A DNA stretch of 64,000 bases from CAVVAY01 sp963746465 (GCA_963746465.1 CAVVAY010000007.1:1-64000); one strand, 5' to 3'. Counted from the stretch's first letter, positions 43,770 to 51,373 are shown. Numbers and translations: made by a program. Notes: generated from the sequence alone by a model not told the origin.

Positions 43770-44168
43770 GAGGAGCAGGCCTGGGCCGACCACGCCGCCT
43801 GGCTCGCCGACAAGCGGGCGGTCGCCGAGGCAGCCGCCTGGGCCGACCACCACGAGTGGCTGAGCGTCGAGCGGGCCGGCGCCGAGGAGCAGGCCTGGGC
43901 CGACCACGCTGCCTGGCTGGTGCAGGCCCGGGTCGACGCCGAGCCGCTGGCCTGGGCCGACCACACCACCTGGCTGGCTGCCGCGCGCGCCGCCGCCGAG
44001 GAGCAGGCCTGGACCGACCACGGGCAGTGGCTGGCCGCCGAGCGGGCCGGCGTCGAGGAGCAGGCCTGGGCCGACCACGCCGGGTGGCTGGTGCAGGCCC
44101 GGATCGACGCCGAGCCGCTGGCGTGGGACGACCACGAGCAGTGGCTCGCTGCCCGGGCGGCCGAGGAG
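43770..44168 (+). repeat. Seven 57-base tandem repeats coding a W-D-H-W-L motif
   Basis: Seven in-frame units of exactly 19 codons, for example EEQAWADHAAWLADKRAVA. The constant residues are Trp-5, Asp-7, His-8, Trp-11, Leu-12 and usually Arg-16. Units 3 and 6 (AWLVQAR, GWLVQAR) and units 4 and 7 (EPLAW) are most alike, suggesting duplication of a three-unit block. Confidence 0.9.
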
Positions 44169-44974
44169 GAAGCCCAGCACCAGGCCGAGCTCCGGAAGGC
44201 CCGTAAGCAGGCCGAGCGCGAGCTGGCGGCCGAGGCGGAGCGGCGGGCCCGCGAGGCCGAGGCCGAGGCCGTGCGCGCCGAGTCCGAGCGGATCGCCCGC
44301 GAGGAGGCCGCCCGCGCCGAGCGCGAGGAGACCGATCGCGCCGCGGCCGACGCCGCCGAGGCGATCGCCGCGGCCGAGGCGGCCCGGATTGCCGAGGAGG
44401 AGACCGAGCGCGTTGCGGCCGAGCAGGCCGCAGCGGCGGAAGCCCAGGCCGAGGCAGAGCGAGCTGCTCGCGAGGAGCACGCCGCCGAGCTGGCCGCGCA
44501 CCTCAGTGCCGAGCAGGCCGAGATCGAGCGGGCCGCGGTCGCGCAGGCCGAGGCCGAGCAGCTCGAGGCCCAGGAGGCTGCCGAGCTCGCCATCGAGCTG
44601 GCGGCCGCGCTGGACGACGTGCCCACGCAGGACGACGTCCACAGCGCCGCCGACGCGGCCAGCATGCTGACCGAGCTCAACCGCGAGTCACCGGCGACCC
44701 CGCCCCCGGCCGCCGTCGTCCCGGAGCCCGTCGAGGAGCCTGAGCCGGTCGAGGAAGGGCCGGTCGACACCGGTCCTGCCCCGATGGTGGCTCGCGACCA
44801 CGCCGACACCGCGATGCTGCTGCGCGAGCTGTCCAGCCTCGGGTTCGGCATGGATGACAGCCCGCCCCCGACCCCGGCACCCGCGCCGCGCCCCCCGTCG
44901 TCGGCACCGCCCGTCGACCCGAAGAAGAAGCGCAAGGGTCTCTTCGGCCGGGGCTGATCCGCGATCATGACCCG

Positions 44975-45400
44975 GTGCGAGCAGTGGTGCAGCGGGTCAG
45001 CGAGGCCAGCGTCCAGGTGGCCGGCGAGGTCGTCGGACGGTTGCCGGCCCCCGGCCTCTGCGTCCTGGTCGGCGTGACCCACGACGACACCGAGCAGAGC
45101 GCCGAGCGGCTGGCCGCGAAGGTGCACGAGCTGCGGATCCTTGCCGGCGAGCGGTCCGCGGCCGAGACCGGCGCGCCGTTGCTCGTCATCAGCCAGTTCA
45201 CCCTGTACGGCGACACCCGCAAGGGCCGGCGTCCCACCTGGAACGCGGCCGCACCTGGGCCGGTTGCCGAGCCGCTGGTCGAGCACGTCATCGCCACCTT
45301 GCGCTCCCGGGGCGCTCACGTGGAGACCGGCCGGTTCGGCGCCGACATGCAGGTCGCCCTCGTCAACGACGGCCCGGTGACCCTGCTCCTGGAGGTCTGA
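44975..45400 (+). CDS. dtd: D-aminoacyl-tRNA deacylase
   Basis: A 141-residue trans-editing enzyme that removes D-amino acids (and glycine mischarged on tRNA-Ala) from tRNA. VVQRVSEASVQVAGEVVGRL opens the fold, LVISQFTLYGDTRKGRRPTW contains the catalytic SQFTLY, and LVNDGPVTLLLEV the cross-subunit NxGPVT motif for chiral discrimination. The start is a GTG 17 bases after the DUF4388 stop. Convergent with ygfZ; the two stops are separated by three bases. Confidence 0.93.
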   Translation: MRAVVQRVSEASVQVAGEVVGRLPAPGLCVLVGVTHDDTEQSAERLAAKVHELRILAGERSAAETGAPLLVISQFTLYGDTRKGRRPTWNAAAPGPVAEPLVEHVIATLRSRGAHVETGRFGADMQVALVNDGPVTLLLEV

Positions 45401-45403
45401 GCG

Positions 45404-46333
45404 TCAAGCGGGGACGACGGGCTCCTGCGCGGCCGCGACACCGCCGGCGACCAGGTCCGCGTCGACCGGCGTCGAGCGCTTCACCACGGCCAGCGCGATC
45501 GGGCCGAGCTCGTAGTGCCGGGTCGACGACGTGACCCGGCCGACGTCCTTGTCGCCGAGCAGCACCGGGTCGCCCGGCGCCGGCAGCACCGAGTCGCTGC
45601 CGTCCAGGTGCAGCAGCACCAGCCGGCGCGGCGGCCGGCCCAGGTTGTGCACCCGCGCGACGGTCTCCTGACCTCGGTAGCAACCCTTGTCGAGGTGCAC
45701 CGCGGTCTCCAGGAAGCCGATCTCGTGCGGGATGGTGCGGTGGTCGGTCTCCTGCCCCTCCCGCGGCCGGCCGTCCGCGATGCGCAACGCCTCGAGCGCC
45801 CAGGTCCCCGCCAGCGGGCCGGACAGCACCGTCGCCAGGTCACCGCGCGGCACGAATGACTCGACCCCGTGCGGCGTCTGTCGGGACGGCACACCCGGCA
45901 CGCCCGACGGCGTCAGCACCACGGCGTACGCCGGGGAGACGTCCTCGACCTCGACCTTCGACCAGAACCGCATCCGGTCCAGGTAGCCGACCAGCGCCTC
46001 TGCGGTCCCGGGCTCGACGTGCGCCCAGGTCGCCTCACCGTCGTCGACCAGGTAGAGCGCGTGCTCGATGTGACCGTGCGGCGAGAGGATCAGCGCCTCG
46101 GTCGGCACGCCGGGAGCGAGGTGCTCGAGGTGCTGGGAGGTCAGCGAGTGCAGCCAGGTCAGCCGGTCCGGCCCGGAGACGCGCACCACCGGGCGGTGCG
46201 ACAGGTCGACCGACGCCTCGCCGGCCACCAGGGCGCGCTGCTCCCGGAGCGGGTCACCGTAGTGCGCGGCGACACCCGCGTCCGGCGGGTCGGCGGCAAC
46301 CGCTCCCGGCCGGGCCAGCAGGGGACTGGTCAT
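45404..46333 (-). CDS. ygfZ: YgfZ/GcvT-like folate-binding protein
   Basis: A 309-residue protein of the glycine-cleavage T-protein fold. SVDLSHRPVVRVSGPDRLTW and HSLTSQHLEHLAPGVPTEAL bind folate, and DKGCYRGQETVARVHNLG holds the signature KGCYxGQE with its reactive Cys near residue 223. YgfZ relatives help repair or assemble Fe-S clusters in MiaB-like enzymes using tetrahydrofolate. The ATG at 46333 overlaps the stop of the Fur gene (ATGA), so the two are coupled, as I recall from many actinobacteria. Confidence 0.92.
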   Translation of the reverse strand: MTSPLLARPGAVAADPPDAGVAAHYGDPLREQRALVAGEASVDLSHRPVVRVSGPDRLTWLHSLTSQHLEHLAPGVPTEALILSPHGHIEHALYLVDDGEATWAHVEPGTAEALVGYLDRMRFWSKVEVEDVSPAYAVVLTPSGVPGVPSRQTPHGVESFVPRGDLATVLSGPLAGTWALEALRIADGRPREGQETDHRTIPHEIGFLETAVHLDKGCYRGQETVARVHNLGRPPRRLVLLHLDGSDSVLPAPGDPVLLGDKDVGRVTSSTRHYELGPIALAVVKRSTPVDADLVAGGVAAAQEPVVPA

Positions 46334-46743
46334 GGGGCACACCCCTGGCAGCGGCCGTAGATCGCGAAGTGGGCGACGTCGGTCTCGAAGCCGTGCTGCT
46401 CGGCCAGCCGGGTCACCAGCGCGTCCGCCAGCTCGACGTCGGTCTCGATGACGTCGCCGCAGACCCGGCACACCAGGTGCAGGTGGTCGCCACCTGCGGC
46501 GTGGTAGGTCGGTGCGCCGTGGCCGAGGTGTGCGTGGGTGACGAGGCCGAGCTCCTCGAGCAGCTCGAGGGTGCGGTAGACGGTCGAGAGGTTGACGGCC
46601 GGTGCCGAGCGCTGCACCTCCGCGCAGATCTCGTCCGGGGTGCCGTGCCCGAGCCCGGCCACCGCCTCGAGGACCAGCTGGCGCTGAGGTGTGAGCCGGT
46701 AGCCCTTGGCCTTGAGGGTGGCCTGCAGGTCAGGAGCGCTCAT
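46330..46743 (-). CDS. Fur-family metalloregulator (FurB/Zur-like)
   Basis: A 137-residue repressor. KGYRLTPQRQLVLEAVAGLG is the winged-helix start, NLSTVYRTLELLEELGLVTH the recognition helix, GDHLHLVCRVCGDVIETDVE the metal/dimer hinge with the first CxxC, and GRCQGCAP the second CxxC for structural zinc. The pattern fits Zur or FurB better than PerR, but the sensed metal is not certain. It is preceded by the nitrobindin gene and overlaps ygfZ. Confidence 0.9.
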   Translation of the reverse strand: MSAPDLQATLKAKGYRLTPQRQLVLEAVAGLGHGTPDEICAEVQRSAPAVNLSTVYRTLELLEELGLVTHAHLGHGAPTYHAAGGDHLHLVCRVCGDVIETDVELADALVTRLAEQHGFETDVAHFAIYGRCQGCAP

Positions 46744-46750
46744 CGGCTGC

Positions 46751-47260
46751 TCACGCCCGCTTCAGGGTTGCCGACAGGTGCGGCTGCAGCGGCTGACCGA
46801 CGGCCGCCATGTCGAACGCCCACAGCAGGTTGCCCTCGACCAGGCCGTAGAGCCGGTGCCCGGCGGTGTAGTCCTTGGCGGTCTCGGTCCGCGCGACCAC
46901 GTCGGTCTGCAGCTCGATCTTCGCGCCGTCGGCCGTGCCCAGCCAGATCTCGACGAAGCCGGTCGGGTGCGCGAGCAGCAGCTCGAGGCTGCCGTCGGCC
47001 TCGGGCCGCCAGTAGCCGGTCTCCTGGGCCAGCGGCCGCACCTCGGCACCGTCGTCGTCCAGCAGCCAGCTGCGGCTGAAGTGGTGGACGAACGGCTTGC
47101 CCGGCATCTCGGCGAAGGTCAGCTCCTGGCCGAACCGGAACTCCGGGACGCTGGGGTAGCCACCGACGCCGACACCCCGCCAGGTGCCGAGCAGCCAGGC
47201 CAGCGGGATGACCTGCGGCGGCATGTCCGTACGGATCTCCACGGGCCGCTCAGCTCTCAT
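46751..47260 (-). CDS. FABP-like heme-binding protein (nitrobindin)
   Basis: A 169-residue ten-stranded beta-barrel protein of the THAP4/nitrobindin class. LLGTWRGVGVGGYPSVPEFR matches the signature GxWxGxGxGxYP, and the closing strands (KDYTAGHRLYGLVEGNLLWA) carry the His expected to bind ferric heme. Nitrobindins handle NO or peroxynitrite. AUG at 47260 lies inside the end of the upstream 39-residue membrane gene, showing tight coupling. Confidence 0.9.
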   Translation of the reverse strand: MRAERPVEIRTDMPPQVIPLAWLLGTWRGVGVGGYPSVPEFRFGQELTFAEMPGKPFVHHFSRSWLLDDDGAEVRPLAQETGYWRPEADGSLELLLAHPTGFVEIWLGTADGAKIELQTDVVARTETAKDYTAGHRLYGLVEGNLLWAFDMAAVGQPLQPHLSATLKRA

Positions 47261-47369
47261 GACCGGCGTCGCCGGACGCGGACCAGAGCCGCCGGACCAC
47301 CCACAGCGAGACGCCCGCCACCAGCACGAATGCGGTCACGAGCAGGGCGACGACGACGGTGGCGAACAC
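47250..47369 (-). CDS. 39-residue single-span membrane protein
   Basis: GTG at 47369 opens MFATVVVALLVTAFVLVAGV, one strong transmembrane helix, then SLWVVRRLW with a basic stop-transfer and the end ASGDAGHES. The stop at 47250-47252 overlaps the nitrobindin start (47260) by eleven bases in another frame. The hydrophobic pattern, the positive-inside Arg pair and the overlap argue for a real gene. Function unknown; it may simply couple translation. Confidence 0.55.
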   Translation of the reverse strand: MFATVVVALLVTAFVLVAGVSLWVVRRLWSASGDAGHES

Positions 47370-47388
47370 CTGCCGAGTCTACGTCGGC

Positions 47389-47925
47389 CTAACCGCCGCA
47401 GGCGCCGTGCAGCCCACGGCCCGCCGCAGTGGCGACCGCGTCGATGCGGGCCAGCCGGTCGGCGTAGCGCACCTGCGGCCGGTAGGCGACGGCGTCGGCG
47501 GCGCCGCGGCGGACCAGCACGGCCTGCACGAAGCGACCGTCCGGCAGCCACACGTCCCACAGGTCCCGGCCGTAGATGTCGTGCCGGCCGCCAGCCTGGT
47601 ACGCGGCGCGCACGCGGGTGCCGACCGGCAGCAGCCGGGTGAGCAGCCGCGACGCTTCCGGCCCCCAGCACTCGACCGGGGCTCCCGGCTTGACCGACTC
47701 CGGGGCGTCCACCCCGATCAGGCGCACCCGGAGCCGCTCGCCGAGGCGAACCGCGATGAACGTGTCGCCGTCGACGACCCGCTCGACCCGCGCCGTAAAG
47801 GCCCGGGCCGGCGCGGCCGGGTCACCAGCCGCTGCGGCTGACCCGGCGTACGACGGCGAGAGCCCCGTGCACGCGACCAGCGCGAGCACGGGGCCCGCCA
47901 CGACCCAGCTCCATCGACGACTCAT
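47389..47925 (-). CDS. Exported thermonuclease-family protein (lipoprotein)
   Basis: A 178-residue staphylococcal-nuclease-like enzyme. A signal peptide ends in LVACTG, a lipobox with Cys near residue 19, so it is probably a surface lipoprotein. VERVVDGDTFIAVRLGERLR gives the first metal Asp, VRLIGVDAPESVKPGAPVEC the second, and AAYQAGGRHDIYGRDLWDVW the Arg/Asp region where the usual Arg is shifted. It should cut DNA or RNA outside the cell. The gene is 32 bases downstream of the DUF1416 gene on the same strand. Confidence 0.85.
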   Translation of the reverse strand: MSRRWSWVVAGPVLALVACTGLSPSYAGSAAAAGDPAAPARAFTARVERVVDGDTFIAVRLGERLRVRLIGVDAPESVKPGAPVECWGPEASRLLTRLLPVGTRVRAAYQAGGRHDIYGRDLWDVWLPDGRFVQAVLVRRGAADAVAYRPQVRYADRLARIDAVATAAGRGLHGACGG

Positions 47926-47957
47926 GCCGTGATCATCGACCAGGGGTCGGACCGACT

Positions 47958-48257
47958 TCAGCCGATCAGCACCTCGACATCGGCGACCTCGCCGCGCTCG
48001 GCGACCACGGTGCTGTCGACCGGCTCGGACGCGGGCGCCAGGGTGCGCAGCGTCCACGTGCCGGGTGCGGCGAAGAACCGGAACTGCCCGGTCGCGGACG
48101 TCGGCACCTCGGCGGTGAACTCGCCGCCGCCGTCGAGCAGCCGCACGTACGCGTTGGTCACCGGCTCGTCGCCGCGCAGGACGATGCCCTGCACGACGGC
48201 CTCCGTGGTGAGGCTCAGGCCCTCGGTCGAGGGCCCGCCGCGCTTCGCGCCGCACAT
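47958..48257 (-). CDS. DUF1416 protein
   Basis: A 99-residue protein. MCGAKRGGPSTEGLSLTTEA opens with a Cys, and VVQGIVLRGDEPVTNAYVRL and GQFRFFAAPGTWTLRTLAPA form a beta-sandwich like carboxypeptidase-regulatory domains. DUF1416 proteins are tied to sulfurtransferases in actinobacteria; the gene starts one base inside the sseA stop (TGATG). It is likely the partner or product handler of SseA, but this is inference from position. Confidence 0.85.
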   Translation of the reverse strand: MCGAKRGGPSTEGLSLTTEAVVQGIVLRGDEPVTNAYVRLLDGGGEFTAEVPTSATGQFRFFAAPGTWTLRTLAPASEPVDSTVVAERGEVADVEVLIG

Positions 48258-49102
48258 CAGGGCTGGTCCCCGAGCTCGATCGGGACGCCGACCAGCGAGC
48301 CCCACTCGGTCCACGAGCCGTCGTAGTTCTTCACGTTCGGCTGCTCGAGGATCTCGTGCAGCACGAACCAGGTGTGCGACGACCGCTCGCCGATCCGGCA
48401 GTAGGCGATGGTGTCCTTGGAGAGGTCGACGCCCTTGTCCTCGTAGAGCTTCTTCAGCTCGTCGTCGCTCTTGAAGGTGCCGTCGTCGTTGGCGGTCTGC
48501 GACCACGGGATGTTCGCGGCCGTCGGGATGTGGCCGTTGCGCTGCGCCTGCTCCTGCGGCAGGTGCGCGGGCGCCGCCAGCCGCCCCGCGAACTCGTCCG
48601 GCGAGCGGACGTCGATCAGGTTCTTCTGGCCGATGGCCGACTCGACCTCGTCGCGGAACGCGCGGATCGAGCGGTCCTGCTCCTTGGCCGTGTACGTCGT
48701 GCCCGGGCGAGAGACGGCCTCGTCGACCAGCTCGCGCGAGTCGAGCTCCCACTTCTTGCGTCCGCCGTCGAGCAGCTTCACGTCGTTGTGGCCGTACAGC
48801 TTGAAGTACCAGTAGGCGTAGGCCGCGAACCAGTTGTTGTTGCCGCCGTACAGCACGACGGTGTCGTCGTTGCCGATGCCGCGCTCGGACAGCAGCGCCT
48901 CGAACTGCTCCTTGCTGACGAAGTCACGACGGACCGGGTCCTGCAGGTCCTTCTTCCAGTCCAGCCGGACCGCGCCCTTGATGTGGTTCTTGTCGTAGGC
49001 CGCGGTGTCCTCGTCGACCTCGACGAGCACGATCTTCGGGTCGTCGACGTGTGACTCGACCCAGTCGGCGTCGACCAGGACGTTGTCTCGGGTGCTGCTC
49101 AT
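48257..49102 (-). CDS. sseA: Thiosulfate sulfurtransferase (SseA type)
   Basis: A 281-residue two-domain rhodanese. Residues about 5-140 form the inactive domain (VLVDADWVESHVDDPKIVLV, GAVRLDWKKDLQDPVRRDFV), and 150-275 the active one, with the Cys loop TIAYCRIGERSSHTWFVLHE near residue 233. It moves sulfane sulfur from thiosulfate or 3-mercaptopyruvate to acceptors such as cyanide or thiols. It is between DUF4395 (four-base overlap) and DUF1416 (one-base overlap), in the order I remember from Streptomyces. Likely tuned by the leader peptide at 49.7 kb. Confidence 0.94.
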   Translation of the reverse strand: MSSTRDNVLVDADWVESHVDDPKIVLVEVDEDTAAYDKNHIKGAVRLDWKKDLQDPVRRDFVSKEQFEALLSERGIGNDDTVVLYGGNNNWFAAYAYWYFKLYGHNDVKLLDGGRKKWELDSRELVDEAVSRPGTTYTAKEQDRSIRAFRDEVESAIGQKNLIDVRSPDEFAGRLAAPAHLPQEQAQRNGHIPTAANIPWSQTANDDGTFKSDDELKKLYEDKGVDLSKDTIAYCRIGERSSHTWFVLHEILEQPNVKNYDGSWTEWGSLVGVPIELGDQP

Positions 49103-49602
49103 GCTGCTACCTCCGTGCGGGGGTGGGCGGTGCGGTCGTTGGGGACCGTGCGGACGATGGCCTGGGACGTGGCGCGGCGCGCCAGCAGGTAGACCTCGCA
49201 GCCGAGGCAGATGCCGAACGCTGCGTTGAGGAAGGCGGCCGCCAGGGCAGCGGCGACCGCGACGAGGGTCACCGTCCCAGTGGACTCCGCCAGCCCGGCC
49301 AGGGCAACAGCCGTGAAGGCGAGGCCGACGGCCTGGGCGAAACGGAGCGGACGGGTGTCCTCCAGCTCGGCCGGCGGGCCGAGCCGGGGACGGACCAGAC
49401 GGGCGTACAGCACGCCGTACGGCGAGCGGCCGGCGGCGCCGAGGGCGAAGACGACGGCCTGGACGGCGAGCAGCCAGGCCGAGCCGGTGAGCAGCGTCGC
49501 TGCGAGCACGGCTGTCGTGACGGCAGCGCCGACCCGGGGACCGCGCGGATCGACGAGCGGGGGTCCGGGGACGCGGACGCCGCGCAAGGAAAGGGTGGAC
49601 AT
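49099..49602 (-). CDS. DUF4395 membrane protein
   Basis: A 167-residue protein with about four spans (AVTTAVLAATLLTGSAWLLA, AVQAVVFALGAAGRSPYGVL, AQAVGLAFTAVALAGLAEST, VAVAAALAAAFLNAAFGICL). The last span ends in the conserved CLGCE, a CxxC pair facing the membrane side. DUF4395 proteins accompany thioredoxins and rhodaneses and may carry electrons or sulfur through the membrane, though this is not proven. AGGAG lies before the ATG. It is the first full gene after the leader peptide. Confidence 0.85.
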   Translation of the reverse strand: MSTLSLRGVRVPGPPLVDPRGPRVGAAVTTAVLAATLLTGSAWLLAVQAVVFALGAAGRSPYGVLYARLVRPRLGPPAELEDTRPLRFAQAVGLAFTAVALAGLAESTGTVTLVAVAAALAAAFLNAAFGICLGCEVYLLARRATSQAIVRTVPNDRTAHPRTEVAA

Positions 49603-49646
49603 GGCGGTGTGCTCCTGACGAGAGCGGGACGGGGGGCGTCTGGTTG

Positions 49647-49721
49647 TCAGGAGGCCGGACAGAGCGCGGTCGCAGTGCGCAGCAGGTCGACTGCGCGGCG
49701 ACGGGTCAGCTCCGTGCTCAC
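49647..49721 (-). CDS. 24-residue leader peptide of the sseA operon
   Basis: GTG at 49721 reads MSTELTRRRAVDLLRTATAL, then CPAS, ending at the TGA 49647-49649, 44 bases before DUF4395. The shape (Arg triplet, then a Cys three residues from the end) fits the short 'putative leader peptide' group found ahead of sulfur-metabolism genes in actinobacteria. TAGTCT at 49729-49734, seven bases upstream, implies a leaderless mRNA, so the ribosome would begin with this peptide. Stalling at Cys when cysteine is low could change reading of the next gene. Confidence 0.75.
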   Translation of the reverse strand: MSTELTRRRAVDLLRTATALCPAS

Positions 49722-49728
49722 GGCGTCG

Positions 49729-49734
49729 AGACTA
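49729..49734 (-). promoter_or_regulatory. -10 box of the leader-sseA operon
   Basis: TAGTCT on the minus strand, seven bases before the leader-peptide GTG. A ribosome starting on the 5' end would translate the leader first, as attenuation needs. Confidence 0.55.
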
Positions 49735-49783
49735 ATCGTGTCCACGCTTCGGCACGAGCGATTCCAGGTACTGGGACGAATGA

Positions 49784-50212
49784 TCATCCGACGGCCTCGC
49801 CCAGGGCGGCGATCACGTCCGCCTTGCGGGGCTGGCCGCTGGCCCGTCGGACGATGCCGCCTTCGGCGTCCAGCACGAGCACCGTAGGGGTCCGGCGCAC
49901 GTCCAGCCGGCGGACCAGCCCGAGGTTGCTCTCGGCGTCCACCTCGACGTGGGCGACGCCGGGCACCGCCCGGCTGACCTCGTCCAGGACCCGGCGGGTG
50001 GCGCGGCAGGGCTGGCAGAACACGGTGGAGAACTGCACCAGGGTGGCCCGCTCGCCCAGCGCGGCACCGAGCTCGGCAGCGGCGACGACCTCACGGTGGC
50101 TCGACGAGCCGGTGCGCTGGCTGCGGCCGAGCCGGTGTCCGGACCGCTGCAGCCAGAGACCGACAGCGGTCGCGAGCAGCAGGGCCAGCGCAACCGCCAG
50201 CACTCCTCCCAT
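49784..50212 (-). CDS. Membrane-anchored thioredoxin-family protein
   Basis: A 142-residue protein. One N-terminal span (VLAVALALLLATAVGLWLQR) anchors a thioredoxin fold whose active site is TLVQFSTVFCQPCRATRRVL, with CQPC near residue 65. RRTPTVLVLDAEGGIVRRAS gives the cis-Pro strand. It faces the outside or inside depending on topology, which is not clear. It is upstream of the leader-DUF4395-sseA group on the same strand, so it is likely part of the same thiol system. Confidence 0.88.
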   Translation of the reverse strand: MGGVLAVALALLLATAVGLWLQRSGHRLGRSQRTGSSSHREVVAAAELGAALGERATLVQFSTVFCQPCRATRRVLDEVSRAVPGVAHVEVDAESNLGLVRRLDVRRTPTVLVLDAEGGIVRRASGQPRKADVIAALGEAVG

Positions 50213-50264
50213 GACAGGGCCAACCAGGCGTACCCGCGACCGATTCCCCCGGCGACGTAACAGG

Positions 50265-50987
50265 TCAGCCGACGAGCACCCGGCCGAGCAGGTAGACCGC
50301 CGGCGCCACGAGGACGGCGGGAAGGGCGGCGGTGAGCAGCGGGTGCGGGCCCGCTGCGCGGTTCGCCAGCAGGACCGCGAGCCGGGCGGCGACGGCCCCG
50401 CCCGCTCCGGCCGTCAGGGCGACGGTGACCGAGACATCGGTCGACGCGGCCACCGCGACCGCGGCCAGCCCGGTGACGACGACCGCGACGAGGGCGCCGA
50501 CCCACCGAGCCAGGCCGACTGCCCCGGTCGCGAGGTCGGCCAGCACGGGTGCCGCGGCCGCGACGGCAGCAAGCACGAGCAGGTCGGTGCCAGCTCGCGA
50601 GACGTCGAGGGCCAGCCAGGCGGCGGCGAGGCCCGCCAGCACGGCCGCCGCGCCGGTCGCGGTCAGCGAGGCGCTCAGCTCGACCCGGCCGTCCCGCCGG
50701 ACCAGCTGGTGGGCCAGGGCCGCCAGCAGGGCCAGGGCCAGCACCGGCGCGACGTGCTCCAGCGGCCTGGTCTCGTCGGCGGCCAGCACCGCGACGTCGG
50801 CGGCGACCGCTGCTGCGCCGACAACGACCCGGCCGCCGGCAGCGCCGGGGACGCGCAGTGCCGGGAACCATCCGGCGACCAGCAGGCCCTGGGTGAGCAG
50901 CACGGCGAGCAGCAGCACCGGCGTCGCGGTGAGGCCCCCGAGGACCAGGGCGGCGGACAGCGCCAGGGCCGCGAGGGCAGCGGTCAT
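50265..50987 (-). CDS. Polytopic membrane protein, unknown
   Basis: A 240-residue, Ala/Val/Leu-rich protein with about eight hydrophobic segments and few charged residues (for example LLLAVLLTQGLLVAGWFPAL, RVVVGAAAVAADVAVLAADE). I recognise no domain. It follows the MoaD-like gene with an ATGA overlap and precedes the thioredoxin gene, matching the conserved neighbourhood between moaD-like and sseA in streptomycetes as I remember it. Start and length look normal. Confidence 0.7.
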   Translation of the reverse strand: MTAALAALALSAALVLGGLTATPVLLLAVLLTQGLLVAGWFPALRVPGAAGGRVVVGAAAVAADVAVLAADETRPLEHVAPVLALALLAALAHQLVRRDGRVELSASLTATGAAAVLAGLAAAWLALDVSRAGTDLLVLAAVAAAAPVLADLATGAVGLARWVGALVAVVVTGLAAVAVAASTDVSVTVALTAGAGGAVAARLAVLLANRAAGPHPLLTAALPAVLVAPAVYLLGRVLVG

Positions 50988-51232
50988 CGGCTGCCGCCGG
51001 CGAACGGCGGCAGCACCTCGATGGTCGCGCCGTCCGGCAGCGCGGCCTCCCGGCTGGTCCGGACGCCGTCGACGAGGAAGCTGGCCACGGTGAGGACCCG
51101 GGCGAGCGCCGGCCCGTGCGCGGCCGCCACCTGGTCGAGGACAGCGCCCAGCGTGTCGCCGTCGTACGGCTCCTCGGCGATGCCGGCGGCGGCGCGGGCA
51201 CCGGCCCAGTAGCGGATGGTCCCTGCGGCCAC
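50984..51232 (-). CDS. MoaD/ThiS-family sulfur-carrier protein
   Basis: An 82-residue ubiquitin-fold protein. TIRYWAGARAAAGIAEEPYD opens the beta-grasp, and DGATIEVLPPFAGGSR is the end; carriers need a terminal Gly-Gly, and here GG is followed by Ser-Arg, so trimming would be required or it does not act as a carrier. AGGAGGT six bases before the GTG is a strong site. The gene diverges from glnR across 141 bases and is coupled to the membrane protein downstream. Confidence 0.85.
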   Translation of the reverse strand: MAAGTIRYWAGARAAAGIAEEPYDGDTLGAVLDQVAAAHGPALARVLTVASFLVDGVRTSREAALPDGATIEVLPPFAGGSR

Positions 51233-51274
51233 CGGTGCACCTCCTCCGGGCTCTGGTCGCCGTGTGACGGGCGA

Positions 51275-51290
51275 GTTTCTGCTGTGTAAA
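51275..51290 (-). promoter_or_regulatory. Candidate GlnR-binding half-site
   Basis: On the minus strand TTTAC-N6-GAAAC fits the actinobacterial GlnR unit gTnAc-N6-GaAAc. Only one such pair is seen here. It lies between the divergent moaD-like and glnR genes and would allow autoregulation. Confidence 0.4.
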
Positions 51291-51373
51291 GCCTTCTCGG
51301 GGTACGGACGGATCCGGCCCTGTGGGGCACCATCATGGTGAACTGTGAGCCGGGACGACGTGGGGAGGTGCCC

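Larger units (their letters stand above)
42154..44957 (+). pseudogene. Giant DUF4388/coiled-coil protein with seven 19-residue repeats, one frameshift
   Basis: Corrected for one lost C near 43380, this is a ~934-residue protein. Residues 1-115 are a DUF4388 (PATAN-like) domain (CLLVRDQEGDEAEVYLRDGQ, QGWRLGELLVHLGYVELSVV), with a winged-helix-like segment to about 245 (VTELAGECGFTLFEAGQVVM). Then come ~290 residues of Ala/Glu/Arg coiled coil. At 43770-44168 lie seven 19-residue repeats of the form AWxDHxxWLxxxR. More coiled coil and a Pro-rich tail end in KKKRKGLFGRG. The first copy of an 84-base repeat is 83 bases long, which explains the break. GAAGGAGGT before the GTG is an ideal ribosome site. 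A scaffold or filament role is a guess. Confidence 0.75.

Noticed and set aside
43770..44168. CRISPR array
   Set aside because: The 57-base units are contiguous, in frame and coding, with no unique spacers.
42815..45319. 834-codon open frame antisense to the coiled-coil gene
   Set aside because: It mirrors the GC-rich repeats of the sense gene, encodes low-complexity Ser/Ala/Arg and Pro runs, and has no ribosome site.
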